64,000 nt of DNA, from positions 4,340,001 to 4,404,000 of the forward strand of contig CP114179.1 in assembly GCA_039555135.1 (NCBI GenBank). Reading direction: 5' to 3'. The DNA is from Phycisphaeraceae bacterium D3-23. GTDB lineage: Bacteria; Planctomycetota; Phycisphaerae; Phycisphaerales; Phycisphaeraceae. The notes under the pieces were generated by a model that was not told the DNA's origin, searched no databases, and saw only the letters and a program-made list of their open reading frames with translations. How positions within the stretch are numbered: position 1 is the first letter of the stretch; each line of letters begins with the position of its first letter. Of this stretch, positions 47,454-55,338 are shown piece after piece. A program made the translations under genes and the position numbers.

Positions 47454-47695
47454 AACGATTCTCCATGCAAATGAGGAACAACCGCGCAGTGGCGACACCC
47501 GCCACCCGCGCCCGGCCCGACAACCGCCGAGGCCGACCTTCCTTGTAAGTCCTTCGTGGGGCATCATACCTGATACGCCCGCCGGGAAGACGCGGGTGTG
47601 CTAACGCAGTTACAGAGCATTTGCAGTCTGCGTGTAATGACGCGATCCTGAATACACTCGTCCCTTCGACCACACACCCACACGAGCACCCGGAC

Positions 47696-48682
47696 ATGCC
47701 CAGCCCTCTCACCCGCCGTGACCTTCTCAAGTCCACCCCGTTCGCCGCCGCATCACTCGCCGCCGGCTGCGCTACATCCAGCCAAACCGCCCACGCTACC
47801 CAAGACCAACCCAACACCGCGCCCGCACAACGCTGGCAGCACGGCGCGAGCCCCTGGCCGATCTGCCTCGACTCCGCCACGATCCGCCCCAGCGCACTCG
47901 AAGCCAAAATCCGGATCGCCGCCGACGCCGGCTACGACGCCTTCGAGCCCTGGGAAGGCGAGCTCCACGACTACGAACAACAAGGCGGCAACCTCCAGGA
48001 CCTCGGCCAGCGCATCCGCGACGCCGGGCTCTTCGTCCCCAGCGTGATCGGGCTCTGGGGCGCGCTTCCCCCGACCCGCGAACAGTTCGACGCCTCGCTC
48101 GAAAACACCCGCCGACGCATGCGCCAAGCGTCCGACATCGGCGCGGAGTTTGTCCAGCTCGTCCCCCAACCTTCTAGGCCGTGGACCGAGTTCGACCCCA
48201 AGTGGGCCGCCGACCGCTACCGCGAGCTCCTCGACATCGGCATCAACGACTACAACATCAAGCCCTCGGTCGTCTTCGTCGAGTTCCTCGAAGGCGCCAA
48301 ACGCATGGGCCAGGCCGCCGCCATCGCCCTCGACGCCGACCACCCCGACGCCACCATCATCCCCGACCTCTTCCACATGCACATCGGCGACTCGGGCTTC
48401 AATGGGCTCAAACACCTCAGCGGCGACTTCTTCTCCATCTTCCAATACAACGACGCCCCCGCCGACCCGCCCAAAGACCAGCTCGAAGACCGACACCGCG
48501 TCTACCCCGGCGACGGCACCCTCCCCCTCACCGACATCCTCCGCGACCTCAAAGCCACCGGCTTCAAACGCTGCGTCTCGCTCGAACTCTACAACCCAAG
48601 CTACTGGGAACAAGACCACCAAACCCTCGCACAAACCGGCCTCGAAAAAACCCTCGACACGATCCGCGCCGCCGGCGTGTAA
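47696..48682 (+). CDS. Secreted sugar phosphate isomerase/epimerase-like TIM-barrel protein
   Basis: A 328-residue protein with an N-terminal RR signal (TRRDLLKSTPF) and a lipobox-like LAAGCATS, so probably Tat-exported and lipid-anchored. The body is a xylose-isomerase-like TIM barrel: AKIRIAADAGYDAFEPWEGE, GAEFVQLVPQPSRPW, SVVFVEFLEGAKRMGQ, PDLFHMHIGDSGFN, FFSIFQYNDAPADPP and GFKRCVSLELYNPSYWEQ, which carry the usual Glu, Asp and His metal ligands. Family members act on sugars and cyclitols. With the divergent DUF1080 gene it suggests carbohydrate degradation in the periplasm. Confidence 0.85.
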   Translation: MPSPLTRRDLLKSTPFAAASLAAGCATSSQTAHATQDQPNTAPAQRWQHGASPWPICLDSATIRPSALEAKIRIAADAGYDAFEPWEGELHDYEQQGGNLQDLGQRIRDAGLFVPSVIGLWGALPPTREQFDASLENTRRRMRQASDIGAEFVQLVPQPSRPWTEFDPKWAADRYRELLDIGINDYNIKPSVVFVEFLEGAKRMGQAAAIALDADHPDATIIPDLFHMHIGDSGFNGLKHLSGDFFSIFQYNDAPADPPKDQLEDRHRVYPGDGTLPLTDILRDLKATGFKRCVSLELYNPSYWEQDHQTLAQTGLEKTLDTIRAAGV

Positions 48683-48775
48683 CCCTTACACGGAAGTCCA
48701 AGCCATCTTTACAAAGCTTGGGCACAATGATTTAGTGGTCTCATGCCCGCCGCGTCACGCGGTAGGATGTCGGTG

Positions 48776-50020
48776 ATGGAACGTCCAACAACACCTGCGA
48801 ACGAGGACACGCAAGAAGACAAGCGGACCCGCCGTGCGAACTGGGTGGTGCGGGCGGGTGTCATCGTGTGTCTCCTCCTGATCGCCTATGTTGCACAGTC
48901 GATCCTGATCCCGATCATCGGTGCGTTCCTGCTGAGCATCACGCTGAGTCCTGCGGTCCGCTGGCTGAGCCGTCGCGGCGTGTCGCGGTACATCTCGGCG
49001 TTCGCGTTCGCGCTGATCGTAAGCGGCCTCTCGCTGATCGTCCTGGTGGCGTTCGGCTCGATGATCGGCGGGTGGATCGAAAACGCGCCGCAATACATGG
49101 ACACACTGAGCGATCGGCTGGAGAACGTCCGCAAGCCGTTGGAAGGACTCGCCGAGGCGACCGACGAGGCCATGGACGAGCCCGAGGAAACGCCCAGGCC
49201 GCGGCGACTCTGGGGGTCGCTGGATCAATCGCAACGCATCGAGCCCTCCCCCGAAGCCGACGCGACGAGTCCGTCAAGCCAGCCGTTCTGGCTCGAAATG
49301 CTCAAGCTGGCGCTGGGCCAGTCACTGACCATCGTGACCGGGTTTTTCATCTGCGTGACCCTAACATTCTTCCTCCTGCTCTCCGGCGATGTCTTCCTCG
49401 CCAAACTCCTCAGCGCCTTCCCCAACCTGAGCGGGAAGAAGGAAGCCATGGCCATCGTGCGCGAAATCGAGAAAGAGATTTCACACTTCCTGGGGATGTG
49501 GACCCTTATCAACTTCTGCGTCGGTTTTGTCGTCTGGGCCGGCTTCCAAGCCATCGGCATCCCAAACGCTTGGCTCTGGGGCATCGCGTCGATGCTGTTC
49601 AACTACATCCCCTACGCCGGGCCCTGGGTGCTCGGCGGGTTCGCGCTCGTCATGGGAATGCTGACCTACGACAAACCTATCCCCATCCTCCTCCCGGCGG
49701 GCATTATCTTGTTCGTAAATGTCATCGAGGGCTTTATCATCAGCCCGATGGTGCACGGCAAACGGCTGAACCTCAACACCGTCTCGGTGTTCCTCGCCGT
49801 CATCCTGGGCGGCTGGTTGTGGGGGATCGCCGGGGCGCTGATGGCCGTGCCGATCCTGGTCGTCGTCTATGTCTTCTGCTCGCACATCGAGTCGCTCCAG
49901 ATGATCGCGCTCTTCATAGACGACTCTGCGCCCGGCCTCAACCGAAAACAAGCCGCAGACAAGGGCGACGTCTCCAGTCAAGCCACGCCGTCGATCGGGA
50001 AATCCGAGTCAGCGCAATAA
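48776..50020 (+). CDS. AI-2E family (PerM/TqsA-like) membrane transporter
   Basis: A 414-residue polytopic membrane protein. Typical AI-2E family segments are QSILIPIIGAFLLSITLSPA, the loop domain following SMIGGWIENAPQYMDTL, FFLLLSGDVFLAKL, LGMWTLINFCVGFVVW, NYIPYAGPWVLGG and IEGFIISPMVHGKRLNLNTV. Members export small molecules, including autoinducer-2 in E. coli, or act as Na+/H+ antiporters; the substrate here is unknown. A charged 45-residue insertion (EETPRPRRLWGSLDQSQR) lies in the extramembrane domain. Starts at 48743 and 48767 are also possible. Confidence 0.88.
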   Translation: MERPTTPANEDTQEDKRTRRANWVVRAGVIVCLLLIAYVAQSILIPIIGAFLLSITLSPAVRWLSRRGVSRYISAFAFALIVSGLSLIVLVAFGSMIGGWIENAPQYMDTLSDRLENVRKPLEGLAEATDEAMDEPEETPRPRRLWGSLDQSQRIEPSPEADATSPSSQPFWLEMLKLALGQSLTIVTGFFICVTLTFFLLLSGDVFLAKLLSAFPNLSGKKEAMAIVREIEKEISHFLGMWTLINFCVGFVVWAGFQAIGIPNAWLWGIASMLFNYIPYAGPWVLGGFALVMGMLTYDKPIPILLPAGIILFVNVIEGFIISPMVHGKRLNLNTVSVFLAVILGGWLWGIAGALMAVPILVVVYVFCSHIESLQMIALFIDDSAPGLNRKQAADKGDVSSQATPSIGKSESAQ

Positions 50021-50074
50021 CAACGTAGCACGGCTGAGTTTGGGCATAAACCACGCACGTGAAAACGGCGACTC

Positions 50075-50344
50075 TCAGGACGAGCGGATGTACTTGAGCA
50101 AGGCCCTACGCAGCATCACACTGGTCCCGGCCATGGCGACCTGACGCAGCATGACACGCCCGGGCTTGAACGCAACAATCAAAAACCCCGCCGCGAGCGC
50201 CGCCCCGGCCGCCGGGATCGGGTGCTCTTGTACAAGCCGGACCGCCGGGTGTTGCGCGGTGCGCCCACGCACCGGCCGGGCAAGCAGCGCCGACTTGGCC
50301 CGCTCGACCTCGGCACGGGGTGATAGATCTGGCTCGGTCTTCAT
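50075..50344 (-). CDS. Small protein with one hydrophobic segment, third gene of a YqjD-YqjE-type operon
   Basis: An 89-residue basic protein with one hydrophobic stretch (HPIPAAGAALAAGFLIVAFK). The HPxxAxxxAxxxGFLxxF pattern resembles the C-terminal anchor of ElaB/YqjD proteins. It follows the YqjE-like gene by 6 bases. It may help bind the operon's products to membranes or ribosomes. Confidence 0.6.
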   Translation of the reverse strand: MKTEPDLSPRAEVERAKSALLARPVRGRTAQHPAVRLVQEHPIPAAGAALAAGFLIVAFKPGRVMLRQVAMAGTSVMLRRALLKYIRSS

Positions 50345-50350
50345 CTCGCT

Positions 50351-50635
50351 TTACTCTCTCTCCGGGCCTGAAACCGCCTTGGACCAGCCCAACGCCAGCA
50401 GCGCCAACACGATCAACGACACCCCCAGCACCGCCAACGCGCCATCGACCGCCATCGTCCGTCGCAGCATAAAGTACGCCGCCGCCGACAGCAGCGCGAT
50501 GCCCGTCAGGAACACCACCACCACCACCACCAGCAGCCCCAGCGCAAACGCCAGCCGATACACCGACCGCTTGGCCAGACGCCCCTCGGCCTCCAGCAGG
50601 TCCGTCAATCGTACAATCATCTCGCCCAGTGCCAA
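50351..50635 (-). CDS. YqjE-like (phage holin superfamily 3_6) membrane protein
   Basis: A 94-residue protein with two helices (LAFALGLLVVVVVVFLTGIA and LAVLGVSLIVLALLALGW). The start is TTG at 50635, behind GGGAGGTAAAGTCG, a strong ribosome-binding site that decides it. It follows the YqjD-like gene by 6 bases. Such proteins are membrane components of stress-induced yqjCDEK-type operons. Confidence 0.72.
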   Translation of the reverse strand: MALGEMIVRLTDLLEAEGRLAKRSVYRLAFALGLLVVVVVVFLTGIALLSAAAYFMLRRTMAVDGALAVLGVSLIVLALLALGWSKAVSGPERE

Positions 50636-50641
50636 ACGACT

Positions 50642-50923
50642 TTACCTCCCTCGGTACAGGAACCCGAGCACCAGCCCCACACCCGCCGCGATCGCGACGC
50701 TCCGGATCGGGTGCTCCGTAATACACGCCTCGAGCGAGTCCTGACCCGACTCGATCTTCTCGCCAAGCTGTTCCTTCGCCGCCTTCGCAGACGCCTTACC
50801 CTCGGCCATCGCCGAGCCCAGCGCGCTGCCCAAGTCGTCTTTCAGACTCGCGATGTCCGCCTTCAACGATTCGATATCCCCGCGGAGGTCCGCATCGGTC
50901 GTTGTCTTACTACTCGTAGCCAT
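50642..50923 (-). CDS. ElaB/YqjD/DUF883-family membrane-anchored protein
   Basis: A 93-residue protein. Residues 15-70 are an alpha-helical charged segment (RGDIESLKADIASLKDDLGS, AKEQLGEKIESGQ) and the C-terminus is a helix ending in GVGLVLGFLYRGR. In E. coli YqjD tethers stationary-phase ribosomes to the inner membrane. AAAGGTGACGAC precedes the ATG. It is the first gene of a three-gene operon. Confidence 0.8.
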   Translation of the reverse strand: MATSSKTTTDADLRGDIESLKADIASLKDDLGSALGSAMAEGKASAKAAKEQLGEKIESGQDSLEACITEHPIRSVAIAAGVGLVLGFLYRGR

Positions 50924-51037
50924 GTCGTCACCTTTCTTTGTGTGCGAGCCGACCGCGTCGGCTCCAAACGTCGTCCGTATCGTCGGGCGACCACCGCCCG
51001 CAAACCCGATTCTATCACAGCCACGCCCAAGCCCCGC

Positions 51038-51214
51038 CTAGGCGAGCTTCTTGCTCCCGATCAGGAACCAAAGGATCATCCCGATCACCGGCAGAAGCAG
51101 GACAACCAACACCCACACCACCTTCATCACCGGGTCGAGCCCGCTCTGGATGATGCTCAGGATCGCGATGATGTCCAGGACGAGGACGACCAAACCAATA
51201 ATGCCAAATTCCAT
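51038..51214 (-). CDS. PLDc_N-type small membrane protein
   Basis: A 58-residue protein of two helices (MEFGIIGLVVLVLDIIAILS and VVWVLVVLLLPVIGMILWFL) ending in GSKKLA, the pattern of the phospholipase D N-terminal membrane domain found alone in many bacteria. AAAGGAGCGTCGC is the ribosome-binding site. It lies just upstream of the YqjD-like operon. Confidence 0.72.
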   Translation of the reverse strand: MEFGIIGLVVLVLDIIAILSIIQSGLDPVMKVVWVLVVLLLPVIGMILWFLIGSKKLA

Positions 51215-51547
51215 GCGACGCTCCTTTTCAAGGTATTCAAGGCCGCAGCGAAAGTGTGGCGGCCGCCCGTACTCCTGCGAACAGCGTGCCAGACCCCAAA
51301 CCAGCCCCGCGCCGCGGTCACACGCCGTGGGATGCGTCGGATCGGGCGGTGTTTGTAAATGCTGCACGCAAGTCGGTCGGCTTTGTAAGTCGCGCGCCCA
51401 CGCCCGCCCACCCACGCAGACACCCTAACACGCCTGCAAAGAAACAGCGCGACAAGACTCCAAATCGAGCCACAGCAAGAGATTGCATCAATAACAGACC
51501 ATCCCTACAATCCCTGATAAGTAAACGGACCCGTTTCCATAATCACT
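51215..51547. other. Region upstream of the cassette array, no gene seen
   Basis: About 330 bases with no supported gene on either strand, and in particular no tyrosine-recombinase integrase where an integron would carry one. AAACGG and CCGTTT (51523-51536) make a small hairpin just before the first cassette boundary. Confidence 0.5.
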
Positions 51548-51554
51548 GTTAGGC
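51548..51554 (+). other. Integron recombination core, left end of array
   Basis: GTTAGGC matches the GTTRRRY core. It lacks the R'' partner and hairpin of an attC, so it may be an attI-like site or a truncated attC. The next bases, TTAGGCGACT, are exactly complementary to the end of cassette 1 (AGTCGCCTAA, 51805-51814). Confidence 0.6.
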
Positions 51555-51571
51555 GACTTAACCGACCATCC

Positions 51572-51805
51572 ATGCGTGGCTTTCTCGCGACACTCATCTG
51601 GCTTGCTGATCTGGTACTCAAACTTGCCATTGGGTACTTTGTGGTATTTCTCGTTTGGCTGCCATTTACTTTATTCGCCGATATCTCTTACGGGATCGGA
51701 TGGATTATTGCAGGCGGAATACTCGGAGCATGCATAAACGGATTTCTCGAAGATTGTGATCTCATTCTGTTGGGCTGGGCCAAGCGTGTCAGCGGCGACA
51801 CATGA
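51572..51805 (+). CDS. Cassette 1: small two-helix membrane protein
   Basis: A 77-residue protein with helices FLATLIWLADLVLKLAIGYF and GIGWIIAGGILGACINGFL. The gene starts 23 bases into the cassette and its stop abuts the attC, the usual compact cassette arrangement. No family recognised. Confidence 0.65.
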   Translation: MRGFLATLIWLADLVLKLAIGYFVVFLVWLPFTLFADISYGIGWIIAGGILGACINGFLEDCDLILLGWAKRVSGDT

Positions 51806-51808
51806 GTC

Positions 51809-51919
51809 GCCTAACCACCGGCTGCAGTTGACCGGCGACGCCCGCGATGGATAATCTGGATTGCCGGTTTGAAGTCTGCTCCCGCAGGCGGCCGGCAACT
51901 GAGCCGATTTACGTTAGCC
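51809..51919 (+). other. attC site 1
   Basis: From GCCTAAC (R'') to GTTAGCC (R'), 111 bp. Inside are GGCTGCAGTTGACCGG and CCGGCAACTGAGCC, which pair with one unpaired base, the extrahelical base expected in attC hairpins. CGCCCGCG pairs partly with CGCAGGCGG inside. R' belongs to cassette 2, whose own R'' is GGCTAAC and so complements it. Confidence 0.88.
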
Positions 51920-51933
51920 CACGTGGTGTACAC

Positions 51934-52179
51934 ATGTCCGATGATCGTGAGATTGCACGGCGTGCCCTCGAACTCCAAACTCGCGCAAGAGACTACGCTC
52001 TTGTGGAACTCCCAAGTTACAGAGAATGGTCCAGACGCAAACTCGCAGAAGGTGAATCGGAAGCATTCATCGCGCATTTGGACGCGTCCTCTATGTGGCT
52101 ACTTCCTGAGGATGTTCCGAAAATCGACGAATCCGACTTCGAGGAAATGCTGGCCGATGTTCGATCTGCGCGTGATTGA
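51934..52179 (+). CDS. Cassette 2: small acidic protein
   Basis: An 81-residue protein (MSDDREIARRALELQTRARD onward) with DFEEMLADVRSARD at its end; predicted helical and soluble. No family is recognised. The cassette ends TTAGCCCACG and CGTGGGCTAA are exact inverted repeats, as expected for one excised circle. Confidence 0.6.
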   Translation: MSDDREIARRALELQTRARDYALVELPSYREWSRRKLAEGESEAFIAHLDASSMWLLPEDVPKIDESDFEEMLADVRSARD

Positions 52180-52186
52180 GGGCGTG

Positions 52187-52296
52187 GGCTAACCACCGGC
52201 TGCAGTTGACCGGCTGCGCCCGCGATTGATAATGTTGTTGTCGGTTTGGAGCTTGCTTTCTGCGGTCGGCCGGCAACTGAGCCTTTTACGTTAGCC
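52187..52296 (+). other. attC site 2
   Basis: 110 bp from GGCTAAC to GTTAGCC, nearly identical to the other three sites apart from the central variable part. It contains GCAGTTGACCGG and CCGGCAACTGAGCC. Confidence 0.88.
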
Positions 52297-52300
52297 CGCC

Positions 52301-52549
52301 ATGGCATGGAAGTCTTCGCATAAGCGCCTTGCTCTGATCGGTGGTGCTCTTGTGATTGGAGCCATCGTCACCAATCAGGTCCAAACGCACTATGCCGATC
52401 CCGAGCAGATGGCAGAGGCAGGGGATCGCTTTTCGGTTTATGCCAACTTGGGACTTGCTCTGTTCGTTGGACTTGCTGCCATCGTCGGCAGCTTTATGGT
52501 GCTCGCCGGCATTCTGCTGCACTGGCGCCGAGGGCGTTCATCCGCATGA
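52301..52549 (+). CDS. Cassette 3: small two-helix membrane protein
   Basis: An 82-residue protein with helices LALIGGALVIGAIVTNQV and LGLALFVGLAAIVGSFMVLA, ending in basic HWRRGRSSA. The ATG is five bases from the cassette boundary, so it would have no normal ribosome-binding site inside the cassette. No family recognised. Confidence 0.65.
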   Translation: MAWKSSHKRLALIGGALVIGAIVTNQVQTHYADPEQMAEAGDRFSVYANLGLALFVGLAAIVGSFMVLAGILLHWRRGRSSA

Positions 52550-52557
52550 CTGTGATG

Positions 52558-52666
52558 GCCTAACCACCGGCTGCAGTTGACCGGCGACGCCCGCGAGTAG
52601 AATGTTGTGGTCGGTTTGGAGCCTGCTCTCCGCGGGCGGCCGGCAACTGAGCCTTTTACGTTAGGC
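52558..52666 (+). other. attC site 3
   Basis: 109 bp from GCCTAAC to GTTAGGC. It contains GCAGTTGACCGG, CGCCCGCGAG with CCGCGGGCGG, and CCGGCAACTGAGCC. The left R'' does not complement the start of its own cassette 3 (TTAGCCCGCC) as well as in the other cassettes. Confidence 0.88.
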
Positions 52667-52688
52667 GACTTGGGTGCGCGTCTAGAAA

Positions 52689-53057
52689 ATGATGCAACTC
52701 ACGTACAGCGACGAGTTCTTCGAGTATCACGGCTTAGTCTCCCTAGACGGCCGAGAAATCGCAGTTCATTTTCCGCTCTATGAGCCTACTACCGAAAGCG
52801 AAATACTTGCGAAGCACGACGAGCTGATATCGATGGTCGCCTCCCGCTTTCAATGGCTCGTGGAGCAGGCGGTGAAGTTAAATTTCCCGCACCACGACCT
52901 TCCAGAAGTGAATGCACTGATCATCGATGAGGACGGGACGTTCGACCTTCAATTCGGATCGTCTGCTCAACAGGAGGAACTTTGGTGCGAAGTCTTTTAC
53001 GAAGTTGACGGGGTTGCGTACCATTTCGAGAGGCATCCCCCACACGGCGTCGCCTAA
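52689..53057 (+). CDS. Cassette 4: 122-residue protein of unknown function
   Basis: An acidic soluble protein (MMQLTYSDEFFEYHGLVSL, IIDEDGTFDLQFGSS, LWCEVFYEVDGVAYHFE). The mixed alpha/beta pattern resembles small DUF proteins found in immunity loci, but I cannot name the family. Its stop overlaps the attC R''. Confidence 0.65.
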   Translation: MMQLTYSDEFFEYHGLVSLDGREIAVHFPLYEPTTESEILAKHDELISMVASRFQWLVEQAVKLNFPHHDLPEVNALIIDEDGTFDLQFGSSAQQEELWCEVFYEVDGVAYHFERHPPHGVA

Positions 53058-53160
53058 CCACCGGCTGCAGTTGACCGGCGACGCCCGCGAGTAGAATGTT
53101 GTTGTCGGTTTGGAGCCCGCTCCCGCGGGCGGCCGGCAACTGAGCCGATTTACGTTAGGC
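53052..53160 (+). other. attC site 4
   Basis: 109 bp from GCCTAAC to GTTAGGC, with arms GCAGTTGACCGG, CGCCCGCG, CGCGGGCGG and CCGGCAACTGAGCCG. The start of its cassette 4 (TTAGGCGAC at 52661) complements its end (GTCGCCTAA). Confidence 0.88.
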
Positions 53161-53170
53161 GCTTAAACAA

Positions 53171-53617
53171 ATGACTACTCACCTCAATCTTTTTGTAGTA
53201 GGAGCTCCCGTGGGTCGCACACAGCCAGTAGAAGTAGAGAAGATTGAGCCCGGCATATACAAAATTCTATATTCTCCTGGGCTAGTAGAAGGCATTGCAG
53301 CTGGTGATGTAATACGATTGACCGACGTTTCATTGGGATTATTTGAGATCGTTAACCGTGGTGGAAATATTTCAGTTAAATGGATGGCAAGTTCTCCAAT
53401 ATCTGAATTTCTGAATCAGGCAGATCAAATCCTTAAGCCACTGGGATCGCGGCGTGATGGAGATATTGCTAAAGCAGCGGTATGGACGATCCCGATATCT
53501 GCAACATTTGTTGCAATTGAAGAAGCTATGGAGAAAGTCATCGAATTGGTGCCCGATTCGGGCTGGTGGTATGGAAACGTCTATGATGAAAACGATAATC
53601 CACTCAACTGGTGGTAG
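53171..53617 (+). CDS. Cassette 5: DUF4265-like protein
   Basis: A 148-residue protein: YKILYSPGLVEGIAAGDVIR, LFEIVNRGGNISVKW and WWYGNVYDENDNPLNWW. The GDVI segment and following strands resemble DUF4265, a family of unknown function; this is only a partial match. The gene is clearly AT-richer than the surroundings. No attC follows it, so the right end of the array is truncated. Confidence 0.6.
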   Translation: MTTHLNLFVVGAPVGRTQPVEVEKIEPGIYKILYSPGLVEGIAAGDVIRLTDVSLGLFEIVNRGGNISVKWMASSPISEFLNQADQILKPLGSRRDGDIAKAAVWTIPISATFVAIEEAMEKVIELVPDSGWWYGNVYDENDNPLNWW

Positions 53618-53749
53618 GATCAGCGTCCGCGATGCACCGGAGCAGTTGGCGCACCATCACGGCACGCTTCGGCGGGGGGTTGGCGGGCTTTGCTGCGGGG
53701 GGCTCTTTCCGAGTTACGGGCGTTCTGCATCACGCCTCGGGTGACCGGC

Positions 53750-54013
53750 ACCGATGCACTGACCTTCGGCATCGATGCAGAGCCGTTCTGCACGGGTGCA
53801 GAGACCTTCTTCACTAGTGCACAGCCCTTCTTCACCGATGCAGAAACACGCTGCACCGATGCAGAAACACGCTGCACCGATGCACAGACCTTCTGCACTG
53901 ATGCACAAACTTTCTGCACTGATGCACAGGCCTTCTGCACTGATGCACAGGCCTTCTGCACTGATGCAGAAACTTTCTGCACTGGTGCACAGGCCTTCTG
54001 CACGAGTGCACAG
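53750..54013. repeat. Array of 12 and a half degenerate 21-bp tandem repeats (module B)
   Basis: Contiguous units with consensus ACTGATGCACAGGCCTTCTG plus one base, about 290 bases before the paralogous gene at 54303. Two units with CACGC are identical to each other. Frames remain open as heptapeptides (TDAQTFC on plus, VQKACAS on minus). Many differences between units fall on third codon positions of the plus frame, so coding is not excluded, but there is no good start. The bases 54014-54302 hold two TTCCGGGGG words and nothing else I recognise. Confidence 0.85.
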
Positions 54014-54302
54014 CGTTATCCAGACGCGTTGTTTTGTGCTGATAGGGCGGGTGACACGTAAACGGGCGTGGGGGGCGGCGTTATCGGGAGTTCTATAGAA
54101 ACCCCACGCCGTCATGGCTTCTCGAAAAAAGTGGCACGCGCGGGTTAAGTGCTTCCGGGGGTTGCGCGATCTTGCGTTTGGCCGACGATGCTCCACCGGA
54201 CAGTTGTGACCCGGGCATGTTGCTGCCGGAATGTTTCCGGGGGCGGGGCGGGACTGGGCGGCCGACTCCCATACACGCGGCCACGCCGCAGGAGACCCGA
54301 TC

Positions 54303-54995
54303 ATGACTCGTACTTCCTACCTCCCGACCGCGCAACAGGCTCTCGAAACGTGGAGTGCCGCGCTCAGCTCGAAAATCACCGCCGACCCGACCGGGTTCGG
54401 GCTTGTGGCCGAGGACGCGACGGCCTATGCGGCGTTGCAGACGGCGTATGCCGATGCGTTGACGGTGGCGCTGGACCCGGTGACGCGGTCGCCGGCGAAT
54501 ATTGTGGTCAAGAACGATGCGAAGAAGGCGCTGATCGCCGAGACGCGGAAGCTGGTGGACATCATGCAGGCCTGGCCGGAGATGACGGACGCCAAGCGGT
54601 CGAAGCTCGGGATTTCTCTGCGCGACAACACCCCCACGCCCGCGCCCATCCCGACGGAGGCGCCCAATGTCAGTGTCGACTCGGTGGCGGGTCGGCTGTT
54701 CAACATCGAGCTGCGCCAGGACGACACGACCAGCCGGGCCAAGCCGGCGGGGGTGCGGGCGGCGTGGATCTACACGGCGTTTGGCGACGAGCAGCCGACG
54801 ACCTTTGAAGTCTTCGACTTCCGCGGCGAGGCGCGGAAGACCGACACGCAGATCGTCATGCCCGAGTCCGTCGCCCCCGGCACCAAAGTGTGGGTCAGCG
54901 CCTGCTGGGTGAACACGGCCGGCAAGCCCGGCCCCGTGTCCATGCCGATCGCGACCTGGACCACCCACGGCGAGATAAAAAACAACGCGGCGTAA
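54303..54995 (+). CDS. Module B protein 1: helical domain plus fibronectin-like domain, unknown
   Basis: A 230-residue paralogue of the protein at 27689, with the same order: helices (TAQQALETWSAALSSKI, AKKALIAETRKLVDIMQAW), a Pro linker (RDNTPTPAPIPTEAP), and a beta-sandwich (VSVDSVAGRLFNIELRQDD, VRAAWIYTAFGDEQP, GTKVWVSACWVNTAGKPGP). CAGGAGACCCGATC precedes the ATG, almost the same leader as in module A. CCCCGGAAGT follows the stop codon, as it does at 28373. Confidence 0.75.
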   Translation: MTRTSYLPTAQQALETWSAALSSKITADPTGFGLVAEDATAYAALQTAYADALTVALDPVTRSPANIVVKNDAKKALIAETRKLVDIMQAWPEMTDAKRSKLGISLRDNTPTPAPIPTEAPNVSVDSVAGRLFNIELRQDDTTSRAKPAGVRAAWIYTAFGDEQPTTFEVFDFRGEARKTDTQIVMPESVAPGTKVWVSACWVNTAGKPGPVSMPIATWTTHGEIKNNAA

Positions 54996-55105
54996 GCCCC
55001 GGAAGTAGTCGTTAGGGCTTAGGGCCTAGGGCCCAGGCAGACGCAGGCGTTGTTTGGAACATCTTTGCGGGGGCGGGTGCGCGAGCGCTTGTCCCTGATT
55101 CTATT

Positions 55106-55315
55106 ACGCCAAGGCGCGGAGACGCCAAGACGCCAAGGAAGGCGGGAAGGCAACAAGGCGTTTGACAGGATGGCAGGATTCTCAGGATGGACAGGAGGTT
55201 GACCGTGCAACAGACCTTTCAAAACTCTGATCCTGTTGATCCCGGACCCTCCTGTCATCCTGTCAAAACTGTCTTTTATTCAGCTTGGCGTCTTGGCGTC
55301 TCGGTGCCTTGGCGT
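55106..55315. repeat. Nested composite palindrome (module B)
   Basis: The outer arms ACGCCAAGGCGCGGAGACGC and CTTGGCGTCTTGGCGTCTCG enclose an inner pair (55162-55266) with TTGACAGGATGGCAGGATTC and CCTGTCATCCTGTCAA. The inner family matches that in module A and at 58951-59036; the outer family differs. It fills most of the gap before the GNAT-fusion gene. Confidence 0.8.
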
Positions 55316-55338
55316 TCGACCGTTTGTAGGAGCCCACG

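Noticed and set aside
51215-51547. Integron integrase gene next to the array
   Set aside because: No open frame on either strand here or elsewhere in the window encodes a tyrosine recombinase with the RHRY catalytic residues.
53690-54061. 123-codon frame of heptapeptide repeats across the second 21-bp array
   Set aside because: Any 21-bp array keeps several frames open; there is no start signal or flanking domain. Kept only as a question in the findings.
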